This document shows, piece after piece, positions 28,382 through 38,337 of a DNA stretch of 64,000 bases. The DNA is taken from the NCBI RefSeq assembly GCF_005503445.1, contig NZ_SCOH01000013.1:1-64000 (forward strand), in the 5' to 3' direction. Origin of the DNA: Chitinivorax sp. B (GTDB taxonomy: Bacteria > Pseudomonadota > Gammaproteobacteria > Burkholderiales > SCOH01). Each line of letters begins with the position of its first letter. Position 1 is the stretch's first letter. Under the pieces are notes generated by a model that saw only the letters and a program-made list of their open reading frames with translations, was not told the DNA's origin and ran no database searches. The translations under genes and the position numbers were made by a program.

Positions 28382-31300
28382 CTACTGAATCCGGATGTCA
28401 GCATTTGGCAATTCACCGAACATTTCCGGTGCATACATTGCTTCAACCCGTGTGGGCGGCAGATGGAACATGCCGCTGTTGTTCAAGCGCACGTTGTATT
28501 CCACCGACCACTTGCCTTGTGGCAGCCAGCTGTAATAGGCCCGATAGGCATCCATTGCCGTTTCCACGTAAGCAGGCCACGCGCCGCTCTGGGTCGTGCC
28601 CTGGCTGAGGATGGCCGAATCGGTTTTCAAGCCACGATTCAACAAGGTACTACCGGCTGGAATCGGATCGTTCACCGCCACCCAGCCCATCTCGGCAAGT
28701 GCTTCGATGTCCAGACGGATACGCGCAACGTCGCCACGGCTCCAACCGCCCGGCTTCTGCTGTACCACAGGGGTCACTGTCTTGTTGATGCGGTAGCCAG
28801 TGAACAATGGCTGTTTCAGCGGCACGGCGGCGATGCTTTGCACGGTCAACCAGGGCTTACCGGTGCCTTGCTGTGTCACGGCCAGTTGGCTGGCGCCTTT
28901 GGGCCAAGCGAGCGATACGGTATTACCATGCGTTTGCTTCACCCAATCAATTACCTGCTTTTGACCATTGAGTTGCGCCTGCGTTTCGCCAGTGACCGGG
29001 GTGTTCTCGAAACGCTGCGAGAACCGGTCATAGGCCAGGCGCCCCCAGGCATTGGCGGTGGTCAGGTCCCAGTGGCCTTGGCGCTGGCGGCCCAACGCGC
29101 CACTGGCGATGCGTGGCAGGTCAGCTTGCCAAGCCGGTTCGTCCAATACGGTCAGCAGCAGGCGTACTGCATTCACGTCGCCAGATTGCATAGCCCACCA
29201 CAGGTGGTCGGTTTTGTCGGTGGTGAGTGCTAGTACTGTGCCTTGCAGGTTGAGGCGATTGCGCAGCAGTTGCAGTGCTTCTTGCAGCTTGCTGTCACGT
29301 TGGGGGATGTCAGCCGTCCGTTTCAGGACATTGATCCAGTCCAGTAGGCTGGATGTTGTCCAGGTCTGCGGGCGCATATCCAGCGAATCCAGCAGATTGG
29401 GACGTACCTTACCATTGCGTGCCAGTGCTTCCAACGCCATCAGTTTACTGACGGTAATATTGGCCCAGGGGAAGTCATTGCGTTTGATGCGACCTTCCAA
29501 AAAGCCAATCAGCGCTGATTCCATGTGCGTCGCCTGGGTGGCCGGCAGCGACCAGCCACGCTCATGAGACAACGACAACAGATAGGCCGTCAACTCGATA
29601 CTGCCTTCGTTCAGCAGGCTGAAGTATTTGGCAAAGCCGTTGCTATCCAGAAAAACGGGCAGATCGGCATAAACGGTATCCCACAACGCCTTGTCATTGA
29701 GTGCAACCGCCCGGGATGCGCGTTGTTCCAGACAGCTGAACCAGTAATTACGCATATAACGCTCAACGCCATCCAGGCTATCTGCCAATTTGGCCTTGGC
29801 ACTGATTTTGACTGCACCACGGCCTGGCAGCGCGTCATCCGGCAGTGCAATCGGCAAGGTGAAATTGCCATTCAGCTGGGTCAGTGTGGCCTGAATCACC
29901 CGTTCTGGTACCGCTGGGTAGATTTTTTGCGACAGTTTGACACGGTCGCCGGCTTTACCGCCTTCTTCTTCCAAGGTGACCAGCCAATCCAGCTGTGTCT
30001 GGTTTTGCGGTACGGTCAGCGTCCAGCCGATTTCCTTGGCTTCCCCTGCCTGCAATGTCTCGCTGATGGCAGCAGGTTGGCTGACCAGGCCCGTGACCTG
30101 GGCGTTGGCCTTTACTTTCATGGCGCGATCGGTGGTATTGCGCAACGTGAAGCCGGCACGGAAGCTATCGCCGTCACGGACGACAGGTGGCAGGCCGGAT
30201 AGCATCATCAGGTCTTTGGTCGCGCGAATACTGGTGCTGCCAGTACCAAAACGGTCGTTACCCGCCTGAGCCACTGCCACGATTCGGAAACTGGTCAACG
30301 CATCGTTCAACGGGACCTCGACAACGGCTTCACCCGTATCGTTCAGTGGGACTTGTGCTTTCCACAGCAGCAATGTGTCGAACAGCTCTCGGGTGGGCAT
30401 CAGGCCACCGCCGCCGCCCGATGGCAACGCTTTCTTGCCAAAGTGGCGGCGACCGATGATCTGCATTTGTGCGGTGGCCGTGGTCACACCATAACCGCGC
30501 TCGGCCATCATCCCTTCCAGCAGCTTCCAGCTGCGGTTGGGTGCCAGTTCCAGCAAGCCCTCGTCTACGGCGGCCAGGGCAACTTCCGCGCCTTTCGGCA
30601 GGGGTTTGCCATCTGACGTGCTGACCTTGATCTTTACCTGGGCTTTTTCACGTGTCTGGTAAACCTGCTTGTCGGCGTCCACTTTCACATTCAACTGATG
30701 ACCCTGATGGCCGACACGGAGTGTGGCGATACCCATGCGGTAGGCAGGTTTGCCGAGATCGACCATGGCAGTGGGTTGCACATTATCGACCCGGCCGCGC
30801 ACGACCAGTGCCGATACATATACATTGGGGGCAAAGTGCGATTTCAATGGAATCCGTACCACTGGCTTTTGCGCAGTGAGCGACTGCACATAAGCCTCGA
30901 TGACACCTTCACGTTCTACCGTGATCAAGGCGGACGCATTCTGAAAGGGCATCCGTACCTGCAAGTTGGCCACCTCACCTGGGTTGTAGTCAGTTTTGTC
31001 CGGAATGACATCGATGCGGTCACTGGCCGTTCCGCCAAACCAGGCGCTGTCCTCGCCGTTGAACCAAGTTTCGGCATGGGCAAAGGCATACTTGCCCTCT
31101 GGATCGCGTGTGCCGACCCGCACCGTGATATCACCGGATTCGCGACCAGTCAGCTTGCAGTGGGCCATGCCTTTGGCGTCGGTCTTGGTATTGCAGACCA
31201 CGCCCATTGGCTTGTACTCAACTTGGTTCTCATAGGCATAGAAGCCACCGACCAGCCGCTTGCGATGCGAGAACACCCGGCTCAGGTAGGCATTGACCTG

Positions 31301-34090
31301 TACTGGCGCATTCGCAACGGGCTTGCCATTGGTATCCAGCACCAATGCGATGATAGGGACTTCCTTGGTATCGGTAAAACGGTCGATTTTGACACCAGCC
31401 ACATAGCGCGCGGTCCACATCGGAATGGTGGTGCGGCTGGTCTGGGTTTCGCCATTGGGGTCGGTGTATTCCAGCTCGGTCAGAACCTCAGCCGGTTGGC
31501 TGATGGTGGGTAGTTGTGTCAATTCAGTGCGGGCTGCACCTTGTTTATCCAGTATCAGCGACTGATCGGTAAGTGGTTTGTCCTGATTGGTGGATTCCGG
31601 CTGGCCTTCTTCACCAAAGTATTCACCATCGTCGGTATAGCGGCCACGTGGTGCAACCCCACCCTTTTTCATTGCCTCCGGCACATCCCCGTTACTCAGG
31701 AAATAGTCAGGATAGCTGGGGAAATACACCAGACGCGGGCGTACCAGTGAACGCAATTTGACGCCACTGGTGCTGGCACCACCACCGTTCAGGTAGTTCA
31801 CCTGGATATCCAGCGGCAGATTGCCTGGGTTGATCTGTGGGGTGTTAGGGCCTTTGACGATTGCACGCATCAGCGGCACGCGGAATTCACCGACACGGAA
31901 GGTACCGGTCGGCTGCTGAAACTTCTCTTCTTTGCCTTGCTGTTGAAACAGCATGACTTGGTACTCGCCAAGTGTGGCTTTGGCAGGAATCGACCAATCC
32001 GCCTCGGCATTGCCGTCTTTCCAGCTGATTGGGAAATCATACTGCTGGCCGCTGCCGAGGTGTTCGATACGCATCCGGTTGGGCAGGGTTTTCGGGTCGA
32101 TGCCGGCAAAGCCCAACATAGTACGTTTCCGGGCGACATGCTTCATGTGGATGGTTTCGCCGGCACGTAACAGGCTGCGGTCGAATAAGGTGTGGATGGC
32201 GTTCGGACCTTGCCAGAAGGCATCTGGCAGGTTGAAACGCCAACTTTCAATGCCATCATCCCAGTCACTGCGAACAAAGCCCATATCATCGCCTTTGCGG
32301 GCGAAGACATAGAGCGGACAATCCCAACTTTTGGGCAGGGTCTGGCGCAGTAAGGCCAAACCATTGTGGTCGGATTTTCCCTGCCATAGCTGGCGGCCGG
32401 TACAGTCACGTACGGTCAGGTTGGCATCCTTCATCAAAAAGCCCTTGTCCATGGTGGTCACCCAGATCAACGCGTTTTCTTCACCGCGTTTCAGGTGTAC
32501 GGACAAATTGGTGCTCAATGCGGCAGTTCGAACGAACATGGTCTTGCCGCTCTCCAACAGATTGGCGCCAAGCCGGGGGCTTTCGATTTCCACAATGTTG
32601 AAACCAGGGCGAGCCATTGGAATACCAATGACTTCGGCTTCACGACTGCTAGTGGGCGTCGGTAGGCGGCTTTGGATGGTGCCTTTCTCGCCGGTGATGT
32701 AACTACGTTCATCGGCACCCGTGTCATGCTCGCTCAAACGCTTCATCCAGCGGATGATGTCGGCTTCGTCATTGACGGTCAACATGCGGTAGATCGCACC
32801 TTGGGGTGGTTCATTGGTACCGGTTGCGGGCTTGACCGGTGTGGGTAGCAGCGTGCCGCCGTTGATGGTGGGCGCTGCATTGACCGATGGTGTCGGGGGC
32901 ACGGCATATTGATTCAGATTACGTACCGTGACCGGCAGCATGCCGCCGGCGTTGCGTTCGACAATCCCGAAACTGGCTGAGAACTTAGCAAGCGGTGGGT
33001 AGGCATCTACCTTGACCGGCATCGGGAAAGTCTTGGCATTACTGAGCGGTCGATTGGCGTCATCCTTGAAGTTGGCAGGTAATTGCAGCGTAAGTGTGCT
33101 TTTTTCTGGAAACGGGCCAACGAAACGGACGGCATCCACCCACACATCTTGGACACGTTTGATCGGGTCCAACACGGTAGCGCTACCCGCTTTGCTCAAC
33201 AATAAAATGCGCTTGCGGGTATCTTCATCTGCGGGTTGGGCTGTGTAGTTTTTGCCGTCTGTATCCCGTAGGGTGATGTGTTGGGCTAGGTTCCACGCTA
33301 CGGGGGCGGTGAAGCGCAGCGTTACCGGCAGAATCGGTAGGCAGTTGGATTTGGCATTGCTCCGCTCGCAATACAGGTTGGCGGCAAAATCCTGCCGAAC
33401 CCGGTAGCTCAGCGATTGACCTTCGCCACCACTGATGCCGTTGGTTGCCTGCAATCCGGCATCGATGACCAGATTCAGCTCTTTACCAGCAGGTAATTTG
33501 CGCTGACAACGCAAGGCCTCGAAGTAACGATTGCCAGGTTGGCGTACCAATAGCTTGACCAGATTGTCGCGCTCTACAGGGGGTAATGAGCGGGTACCGA
33601 TGCGTTCCTTGATGCCTTCCACATCGCAGTGTGCCAGCTTGGCCAGGCTGGCGGCCAGAACCGGGCCATCGAACTCGAACAGGAAAAGTTGTTCGTCATC
33701 CACCAGTCGGTTGGTACCAGGCCAGGTGTTAAGTAAGCTGGGCGAGCCGGTTGAAAGATTGAAGCTGGCGTTATCGACACGTTGACCGGCTGGTGTCTTC
33801 AAATCAGGTTTGATACTGAATTGGCAAGATGTGCCACCAGGTAATTCCCGATTGAAGTCATACACCCAGTTTTGGGCATCAACCCATCGGCCTTTGCCAG
33901 GTTCGGCGCATTGAATTGTGAAAGGGTCAGCGCGACGTGGATCGCCGAAATCAACGGCTGGGGCTGAGAAACGGACCTGAACCTGTCGAATATTCTTGCT
34001 GACACCTTGTGGTGAAAAACTGTCGACCTTTACGCCATCGGCTGCATGAGCCGTGCCGAGTACTCCCCATATCAACCATGCCAAGCGCAT
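28382..34090 (-). CDS. Bacterial alpha-2-macroglobulin
   Basis: A ~1902-residue periplasmic alpha-2-macroglobulin homologue that would trap proteases covalently. AAGGAC at good spacing supports ATG 34090. Residues 1-17 form a signal peptide ending in AHA, not a lipobox. MG domains are followed by a stretch with GGGGGLMPTRELFDTLLLWK, typical of the macroglobulin 'bait/ANA' region. FSCLEQRASRAVAL at ~1450-1465 carries an intact CLEQ thioester (Cys ~1453). TED and receptor-binding-like domains complete the C-terminal ~450 residues. The partner pbpC is downstream on the same strand. The thioester predicts a proteolysis-triggered trap. Confidence 0.9.
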   Translation of the reverse strand: MRLAWLIWGVLGTAHAADGVKVDSFSPQGVSKNIRQVQVRFSAPAVDFGDPRRADPFTIQCAEPGKGRWVDAQNWVYDFNRELPGGTSCQFSIKPDLKTPAGQRVDNASFNLSTGSPSLLNTWPGTNRLVDDEQLFLFEFDGPVLAASLAKLAHCDVEGIKERIGTRSLPPVERDNLVKLLVRQPGNRYFEALRCQRKLPAGKELNLVIDAGLQATNGISGGEGQSLSYRVRQDFAANLYCERSNAKSNCLPILPVTLRFTAPVAWNLAQHITLRDTDGKNYTAQPADEDTRKRILLLSKAGSATVLDPIKRVQDVWVDAVRFVGPFPEKSTLTLQLPANFKDDANRPLSNAKTFPMPVKVDAYPPLAKFSASFGIVERNAGGMLPVTVRNLNQYAVPPTPSVNAAPTINGGTLLPTPVKPATGTNEPPQGAIYRMLTVNDEADIIRWMKRLSEHDTGADERSYITGEKGTIQSRLPTPTSSREAEVIGIPMARPGFNIVEIESPRLGANLLESGKTMFVRTAALSTNLSVHLKRGEENALIWVTTMDKGFLMKDANLTVRDCTGRQLWQGKSDHNGLALLRQTLPKSWDCPLYVFARKGDDMGFVRSDWDDGIESWRFNLPDAFWQGPNAIHTLFDRSLLRAGETIHMKHVARKRTMLGFAGIDPKTLPNRMRIEHLGSGQQYDFPISWKDGNAEADWSIPAKATLGEYQVMLFQQQGKEEKFQQPTGTFRVGEFRVPLMRAIVKGPNTPQINPGNLPLDIQVNYLNGGGASTSGVKLRSLVRPRLVYFPSYPDYFLSNGDVPEAMKKGGVAPRGRYTDDGEYFGEEGQPESTNQDKPLTDQSLILDKQGAARTELTQLPTISQPAEVLTELEYTDPNGETQTSRTTIPMWTARYVAGVKIDRFTDTKEVPIIALVLDTNGKPVANAPVQVNAYLSRVFSHRKRLVGGFYAYENQVEYKPMGVVCNTKTDAKGMAHCKLTGRESGDITVRVGTRDPEGKYAFAHAETWFNGEDSAWFGGTASDRIDVIPDKTDYNPGEVANLQVRMPFQNASALITVEREGVIEAYVQSLTAQKPVVRIPLKSHFAPNVYVSALVVRGRVDNVQPTAMVDLGKPAYRMGIATLRVGHQGHQLNVKVDADKQVYQTREKAQVKIKVSTSDGKPLPKGAEVALAAVDEGLLELAPNRSWKLLEGMMAERGYGVTTATAQMQIIGRRHFGKKALPSGGGGGLMPTRELFDTLLLWKAQVPLNDTGEAVVEVPLNDALTSFRIVAVAQAGNDRFGTGSTSIRATKDLMMLSGLPPVVRDGDSFRAGFTLRNTTDRAMKVKANAQVTGLVSQPAAISETLQAGEAKEIGWTLTVPQNQTQLDWLVTLEEEGGKAGDRVKLSQKIYPAVPERVIQATLTQLNGNFTLPIALPDDALPGRGAVKISAKAKLADSLDGVERYMRNYWFSCLEQRASRAVALNDKALWDTVYADLPVFLDSNGFAKYFSLLNEGSIELTAYLLSLSHERGWSLPATQATHMESALIGFLEGRIKRNDFPWANITVSKLMALEALARNGKVRPNLLDSLDMRPQTWTTSSLLDWINVLKRTADIPQRDSKLQEALQLLRNRLNLQGTVLALTTDKTDHLWWAMQSGDVNAVRLLLTVLDEPAWQADLPRIASGALGRQRQGHWDLTTANAWGRLAYDRFSQRFENTPVTGETQAQLNGQKQVIDWVKQTHGNTVSLAWPKGASQLAVTQQGTGKPWLTVQSIAAVPLKQPLFTGYRINKTVTPVVQQKPGGWSRGDVARIRLDIEALAEMGWVAVNDPIPAGSTLLNRGLKTDSAILSQGTTQSGAWPAYVETAMDAYRAYYSWLPQGKWSVEYNVRLNNSGMFHLPPTRVEAMYAPEMFGELPNADIRIQ

Positions 34091-34631
34091 TGCGACGTCC
34101 TTTTTTGCTGATGCAGACATTATCCTGAAATCCTTGCGAAGGTGCATCCACTGTGGGTGTATGGCATGGCAAATGTTGTATTTCCGCTGTGTGAGCCTGT
34201 CTGACTAGGAGTATAGGCAGCCTGCATGAACTATGTCTGGGGTCGATGACTGCAGCCGCTTGGCCTGAGACCGTGATGATGAATAGTGTTCACCACAGAT
34301 TGGATATTATTCGGTACACGTCAGAAACAGTGATTGCTTTTATATTTGAAGGGTCGAATTGGTAAGATCTATTTTCAATGGATCAATGGTTTAATTACCT
34401 GTTCATCTGTTTGATTAATCAAATTATCAGCTGATTATATTATAAAATTCATTGTTGATGATGTTTAGAAGATGTTGGTTGATGATCATGATATTTTATT
34501 TTAATGATATGGCTCAGTGTGGCTTATGTTGGTGATTCGGATTGTACTGGTTGGTTTTATCATGTTCGATTGAACATATTCTGATGGCAAGGCAACATTG
34601 TTTCACTGCCTTTTTAATGCAAGGAGCGATG
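34091..34631. other. AT-rich divergent intergenic region
   Basis: This 541-base gap lies between the divergent macroglobulin and dienelactone hydrolase-like genes. It is markedly AT-rich between about 34320 and 34510. No repeat, hairpin with T tract or credible gene is seen. Confidence 0.4.
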
Positions 34632-35504
34632 ATGAATAAAAGAATGGTGGCTATGACTTTTGCCATGAGTACATTAATAACCCCTTTTGCATGGGCTGCA
34701 GATGATTGGGTTTCCCATCTTTGGTTCAATCAGAACAATTATCACTATGTCAGTTTTAAACCGCAGCCACCCGCAACACCCGTTCCCAACCTGCCAGAAG
34801 CCATCGGAGGACGGTTGATGTTGCCGAAAACACGGCCGGCGCCGGCTGTGCTGATTCTACATGGCTCATATGGCGTAGATTCCCGTACCGTACGTTATGC
34901 CGAGGCTTTACGACGAGCAGGGTTTGTCACATTGGAGGCAGATATCTGGCAGGCAATGGGCATCACCAACAGTCGGCCACGCACCGTGCACGAGACCATG
35001 CCATCGGTTTGGGGTGCACTGAACTATTTGGTTAATCGGCCAGATGTGGATCCACAGCGCATTGGTGTGCTGGGGTTTTCATGGGGAGCGGTGCAATCAA
35101 TGTTGGCAGCACGTGAGCCAGTCGATGGGTCACAGCCGCATTTCTCCGCATTTGCAGCGATGTACCCGATTTGCTGGGGCTATAACCGTGTACCTGGCTA
35201 CGAGCTGACTCAGGTCAGTGGTCCAGTACAGATTGGCATTGGTGATCAGGATGATTATGACGAAGGCCCCGGCATGTGCCAGGCATTGGCTGTCCGATTG
35301 GACCCAAGTGGAACCAAAGTCCGTGTCCGTGTTTATCGCAACAGTTATCACGGTTTTGATCGGTGGGAGGCAGGTGCGGTGGTGAATGATCCCTTCAGTC
35401 ATCTGGGTAAAGGTGGTGACGTGATGATCAAGCCGAATCTGCAACAAGGTACTGCGGCGATTCATCACGCGGTGCAATTTTTACGCGAAACATTAAAACC
35501 ATAG
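34632..35504 (+). CDS. Exported dienelactone hydrolase-family protein
   Basis: A ~290-residue alpha/beta hydrolase. AAGGAG precedes two consecutive ATGs (34629, 34632); the second has better spacing. A signal peptide (MTFAMSTLITPFAWA) covers residues ~7-22. VLILHGSYGVDSRTVRYAEAL is the oxyanion-hole region and GVLGFSWGAVQSM the nucleophile elbow; GFSWG fits the GxSxG motif with serine. The later GDQDDYDEG and NSYHGFDRW supply the presumed aspartate and histidine. Members hydrolyse various esters or lactones, and the exported location suggests an extracellular substrate. The flanking genes are carbohydrate- and protein-degrading, which fits a nutritional role. Confidence 0.8.
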   Translation: MNKRMVAMTFAMSTLITPFAWAADDWVSHLWFNQNNYHYVSFKPQPPATPVPNLPEAIGGRLMLPKTRPAPAVLILHGSYGVDSRTVRYAEALRRAGFVTLEADIWQAMGITNSRPRTVHETMPSVWGALNYLVNRPDVDPQRIGVLGFSWGAVQSMLAAREPVDGSQPHFSAFAAMYPICWGYNRVPGYELTQVSGPVQIGIGDQDDYDEGPGMCQALAVRLDPSGTKVRVRVYRNSYHGFDRWEAGAVVNDPFSHLGKGGDVMIKPNLQQGTAAIHHAVQFLRETLKP

Positions 35505-35894
35505 TTGGCGGGGCGTTGCCAATTCAGTTTTGGGGCTCATTGGAGCCCCTGTGACCTGGTACATGAGAGAGGGTCTGATATATACGTATTTTCGGTTGTT
35601 GTTATGTAGTTTCTGTGTATTGTCGACTACAAATCCAGGCCCAGAAATTGCATGCAAGTTTCTTTTTAATAAGACCAATTCTCAAAATTATTACATCCAT
35701 GATCTGGTAAGAAGCTTTGCCAGTAAGCCATTCTTTATATGCATTGGATTTCGCATATTTAATACAACTTGCAATCCAGATTGATACCAATCAAGAATGG
35801 CTTCACATGCTGCTGGAGCATGTATGTATCTGGTAATTCATTAATCAAAACAAATTTATAGACTCGCTTAAGCGGGATGATGGAGGATTTTCCG
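35505..35894. other. Intergenic region with hairpin before chitinase gene
   Basis: This 390-base gap has a perfect ggggctc / gagcccc inverted repeat (35532-35549) just past the hydrolase stop, with no T tract, possibly a weak terminator. The remainder is AT-rich and must contain the chitinase promoter; no operator is recognised. Confidence 0.45.
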
Positions 35895-38255
35895 ATGACG
35901 AACCATAGCTGTCGTGGCTTGGTGCTGGTTGTCGCATTGTTGGCATGCAACGTGCCATGGAATGCGCAGGCTGGTCCCAAAGTTGCACTGCGTCCGCTGG
36001 CTGCCAGCATTGCCGCTTGCCCTGCTGCCTGGAGTGCCGAAACTGTTTACAACGGGGGACAGAAGGTCTCCTATCAAAGTAAGGAATATAGTGCACGTTG
36101 GTGGACCAAAGGTGATGTACCTGGCGCCAGTGAATGGGGGCCATGGGCGCTGATTGGCACATGCGGTGATGGTGGGGGAGGCGGTGGCGGAAATGAGCCG
36201 CCGTTGACTCAGGTACCACCCCCAACGGGCCACGCCTTGTGTCGACCGGATGGTTTGTACTTCAACCCCGGCCTGAATGTGCCTTATTGCCAAGTTTACG
36301 ATACGGATGGCCGTGAAAAGCTAGGTACAGCCAAGCGCCGTATCATTGGTTACTTCACTTCATGGCGTACCGGTAAGGATGGCTCGCCAGCTTATCTGGT
36401 GAAGGATATTCCCTGGGATAAAGTCACCCATATCAACTTTGCTTTTGCACATGTCGATGGAAATAATCGACTGTCGGTCGGTAACCCGTCCGATACCGGT
36501 AATGCCGCCACCAGCATGGAGTGGCCTGGTGTGGCTGGTGCGGAAATGGATGCCAGCCTGCCGTATAAAGGGCATTTCAACCTGCTCAACAAATTCAAGA
36601 AGCAATATCCAAACGTCAAAACCCTGATTTCAGTGGGTGGTTGGGCTGAAACCGGCGGTTATTTCGGGGCGGATGGCAAGCGGGTGAACAGTGGTGGTTT
36701 TTACAGCATGACCACCAATGCCGATGGTTCGGTGAATCAGACCGGTATCAATACATTTGCCGATTCGGCGGTTGCGTTTCTACGGCAGTATGGCTTCAAT
36801 GGCGTGGATATCGATTACGAATACCCGACCTCCATGAAGGATGCAGGCAATCCGGTGGATTGGACCATTGCCAATGCTCGCCGTGCCGGGTTGAACCGCA
36901 GTTACAACGCCTTGATGAAAGCCCTGCGCGAAAAGCTGGACGTGGCAGGTGCACAGGATGGCAAGTATTACCTACTGACTGTGGCGGCACCGGCATCCGG
37001 CTATTTGCTGCGAGGGATGGAGAACTTCCAAGCACTGCAGTATCTGGATTACGTCAATGTGATGAGTTATGACCTGCATGGTGCCTGGAACGAGTTTGTC
37101 GGTCCGAATGCAGCCTTGTTCGACGATGGTAAAGACGCTGAACTGGTGCGATGGAGCGTCTATACCACGCCGCAATATGGTGGCTTGGGCTATCTGAATA
37201 CCGACTGGGCCTATCACTACTTCCGTGGGGCGGTACAGGCGGGTCGCATCAATGTGGGCGTACCCTATTACACTCGTGGCTGGAAGAGTGTGACAGGTGG
37301 GGTCAATGGCCTATGGGGTAAGTCAGTGGGGAGCAAATGCCCAACCGGCTTGACCAACTGTGGTGATGGCGCACGCGGGCTCGACAACATTTGGCACGAC
37401 AGTGACGAGCAGGGCAAGGAAGTTGGCGCGGGTTCTAATCCGATGTGGCATGCCAAGAATCTAGAGAAGGGCGTGGCAGGCAGTTACATCGCGGCTTACG
37501 GCCTGAATCCGGCTACGGATCCAGAAGACCGGTTGGTGGGGACGTATAGTCGGTATTACGATACCACTTTGATCGCTCCATGGTTGTGGAATCCACAGAA
37601 GCAGGTATTCCTGTCGACCGAGGACGAGCAGTCCGTGCAGAAAAAAGCCCAATGGATCGCTGCCAATGGTATTGGCGGGGTGATGTTCTGGGAGTTGGCG
37701 GGTGATTTCGACTGGTACCCCACTCGCAATGGGGGGCAAGGCGAGTACTTCATGGGTAGTAAATTGACCCGGGCCTTTGCCGATGCTTTTGCCAGTGCCA
37801 GCCCTTATGGCAACAAACGTAACCCGAAAACGCCACCAGCTGCGGCCATTGATGTGGGATTCGAACTATTGGGTTACCCGCTGGGTGACAGCAATTACCC
37901 AATCAGTCCAACCCTGCGTATCACCAACCGTTCCAGCGTTGCCTTACCAGGAGGGACGGAATTCCAGTTTGATTTGCCAACGGCCACCCCGCCCAATGCC
38001 AAGGATCAATCAGGCTATGGCCTGGGTGTGATCCAGATAGGGCATAGTGGCAACAATATTGGCGGGCTGAAAGGTGATTTCCATCGGGTATCCGTCAAAT
38101 TGCCAACCTGGAAAACCTTACCTGCCGGTGCTTCCACCGATGTCAGCATGGTGTATTACCTACCGTTGGCAGGGCCAGCCAACTACACCGTCACCTTTAA
38201 TGGCAAAACCTACGCCATCCGGGCCGAACAACCGTATCTGCCTTACCTGAAGTAA
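35895..38255 (+). CDS. Secreted GH18 chitinase with CBM5/12 and chitinase C-terminal domain
   Basis: A 786-residue secreted chitinase. TGGAGGA seven bases upstream sets ATG 35895. A signal peptide ends near NAQA (~26). Residues ~41-94 are a CBM5/12 chitin-binding domain with its aromatic surface ([19 protein letters not shown]). A Gly-rich linker follows. The GH18 barrel has SVGGW and [11 protein letters not shown], in which D305, D307 and E309 form the DxDxE catalytic motif. The C-terminal ~145 residues match the 'chitinase C' domain (PF06483-like: [20 protein letters not shown]). It hydrolyses chitin to chitooligosaccharides. It is followed 82 bases later by a second chitinase and is probably co-regulated. 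Confidence 0.94.
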   Translation: MTNHSCRGLVLVVALLACNVPWNAQAGPKVALRPLAASIAACPAAWSAETVYNGGQKVSYQSKEYSARWWTKGDVPGASEWGPWALIGTCGDGGGGGGGNEPPLTQVPPPTGHALCRPDGLYFNPGLNVPYCQVYDTDGREKLGTAKRRIIGYFTSWRTGKDGSPAYLVKDIPWDKVTHINFAFAHVDGNNRLSVGNPSDTGNAATSMEWPGVAGAEMDASLPYKGHFNLLNKFKKQYPNVKTLISVGGWAETGGYFGADGKRVNSGGFYSMTTNADGSVNQTGINTFADSAVAFLRQYGFNGVDIDYEYPTSMKDAGNPVDWTIANARRAGLNRSYNALMKALREKLDVAGAQDGKYYLLTVAAPASGYLLRGMENFQALQYLDYVNVMSYDLHGAWNEFVGPNAALFDDGKDAELVRWSVYTTPQYGGLGYLNTDWAYHYFRGAVQAGRINVGVPYYTRGWKSVTGGVNGLWGKSVGSKCPTGLTNCGDGARGLDNIWHDSDEQGKEVGAGSNPMWHAKNLEKGVAGSYIAAYGLNPATDPEDRLVGTYSRYYDTTLIAPWLWNPQKQVFLSTEDEQSVQKKAQWIAANGIGGVMFWELAGDFDWYPTRNGGQGEYFMGSKLTRAFADAFASASPYGNKRNPKTPPAAAIDVGFELLGYPLGDSNYPISPTLRITNRSSVALPGGTEFQFDLPTATPPNAKDQSGYGLGVIQIGHSGNNIGGLKGDFHRVSVKLPTWKTLPAGASTDVSMVYYLPLAGPANYTVTFNGKTYAIRAEQPYLPYLK

Positions 38256-38337
38256 GCCGTTTCAGGCTTGTGGCCGCCACGCTTCGTCGTGGCGGTGGGA
38301 TGTTTCACATCAATCAGGATCATAAGAGGAGTACAGC

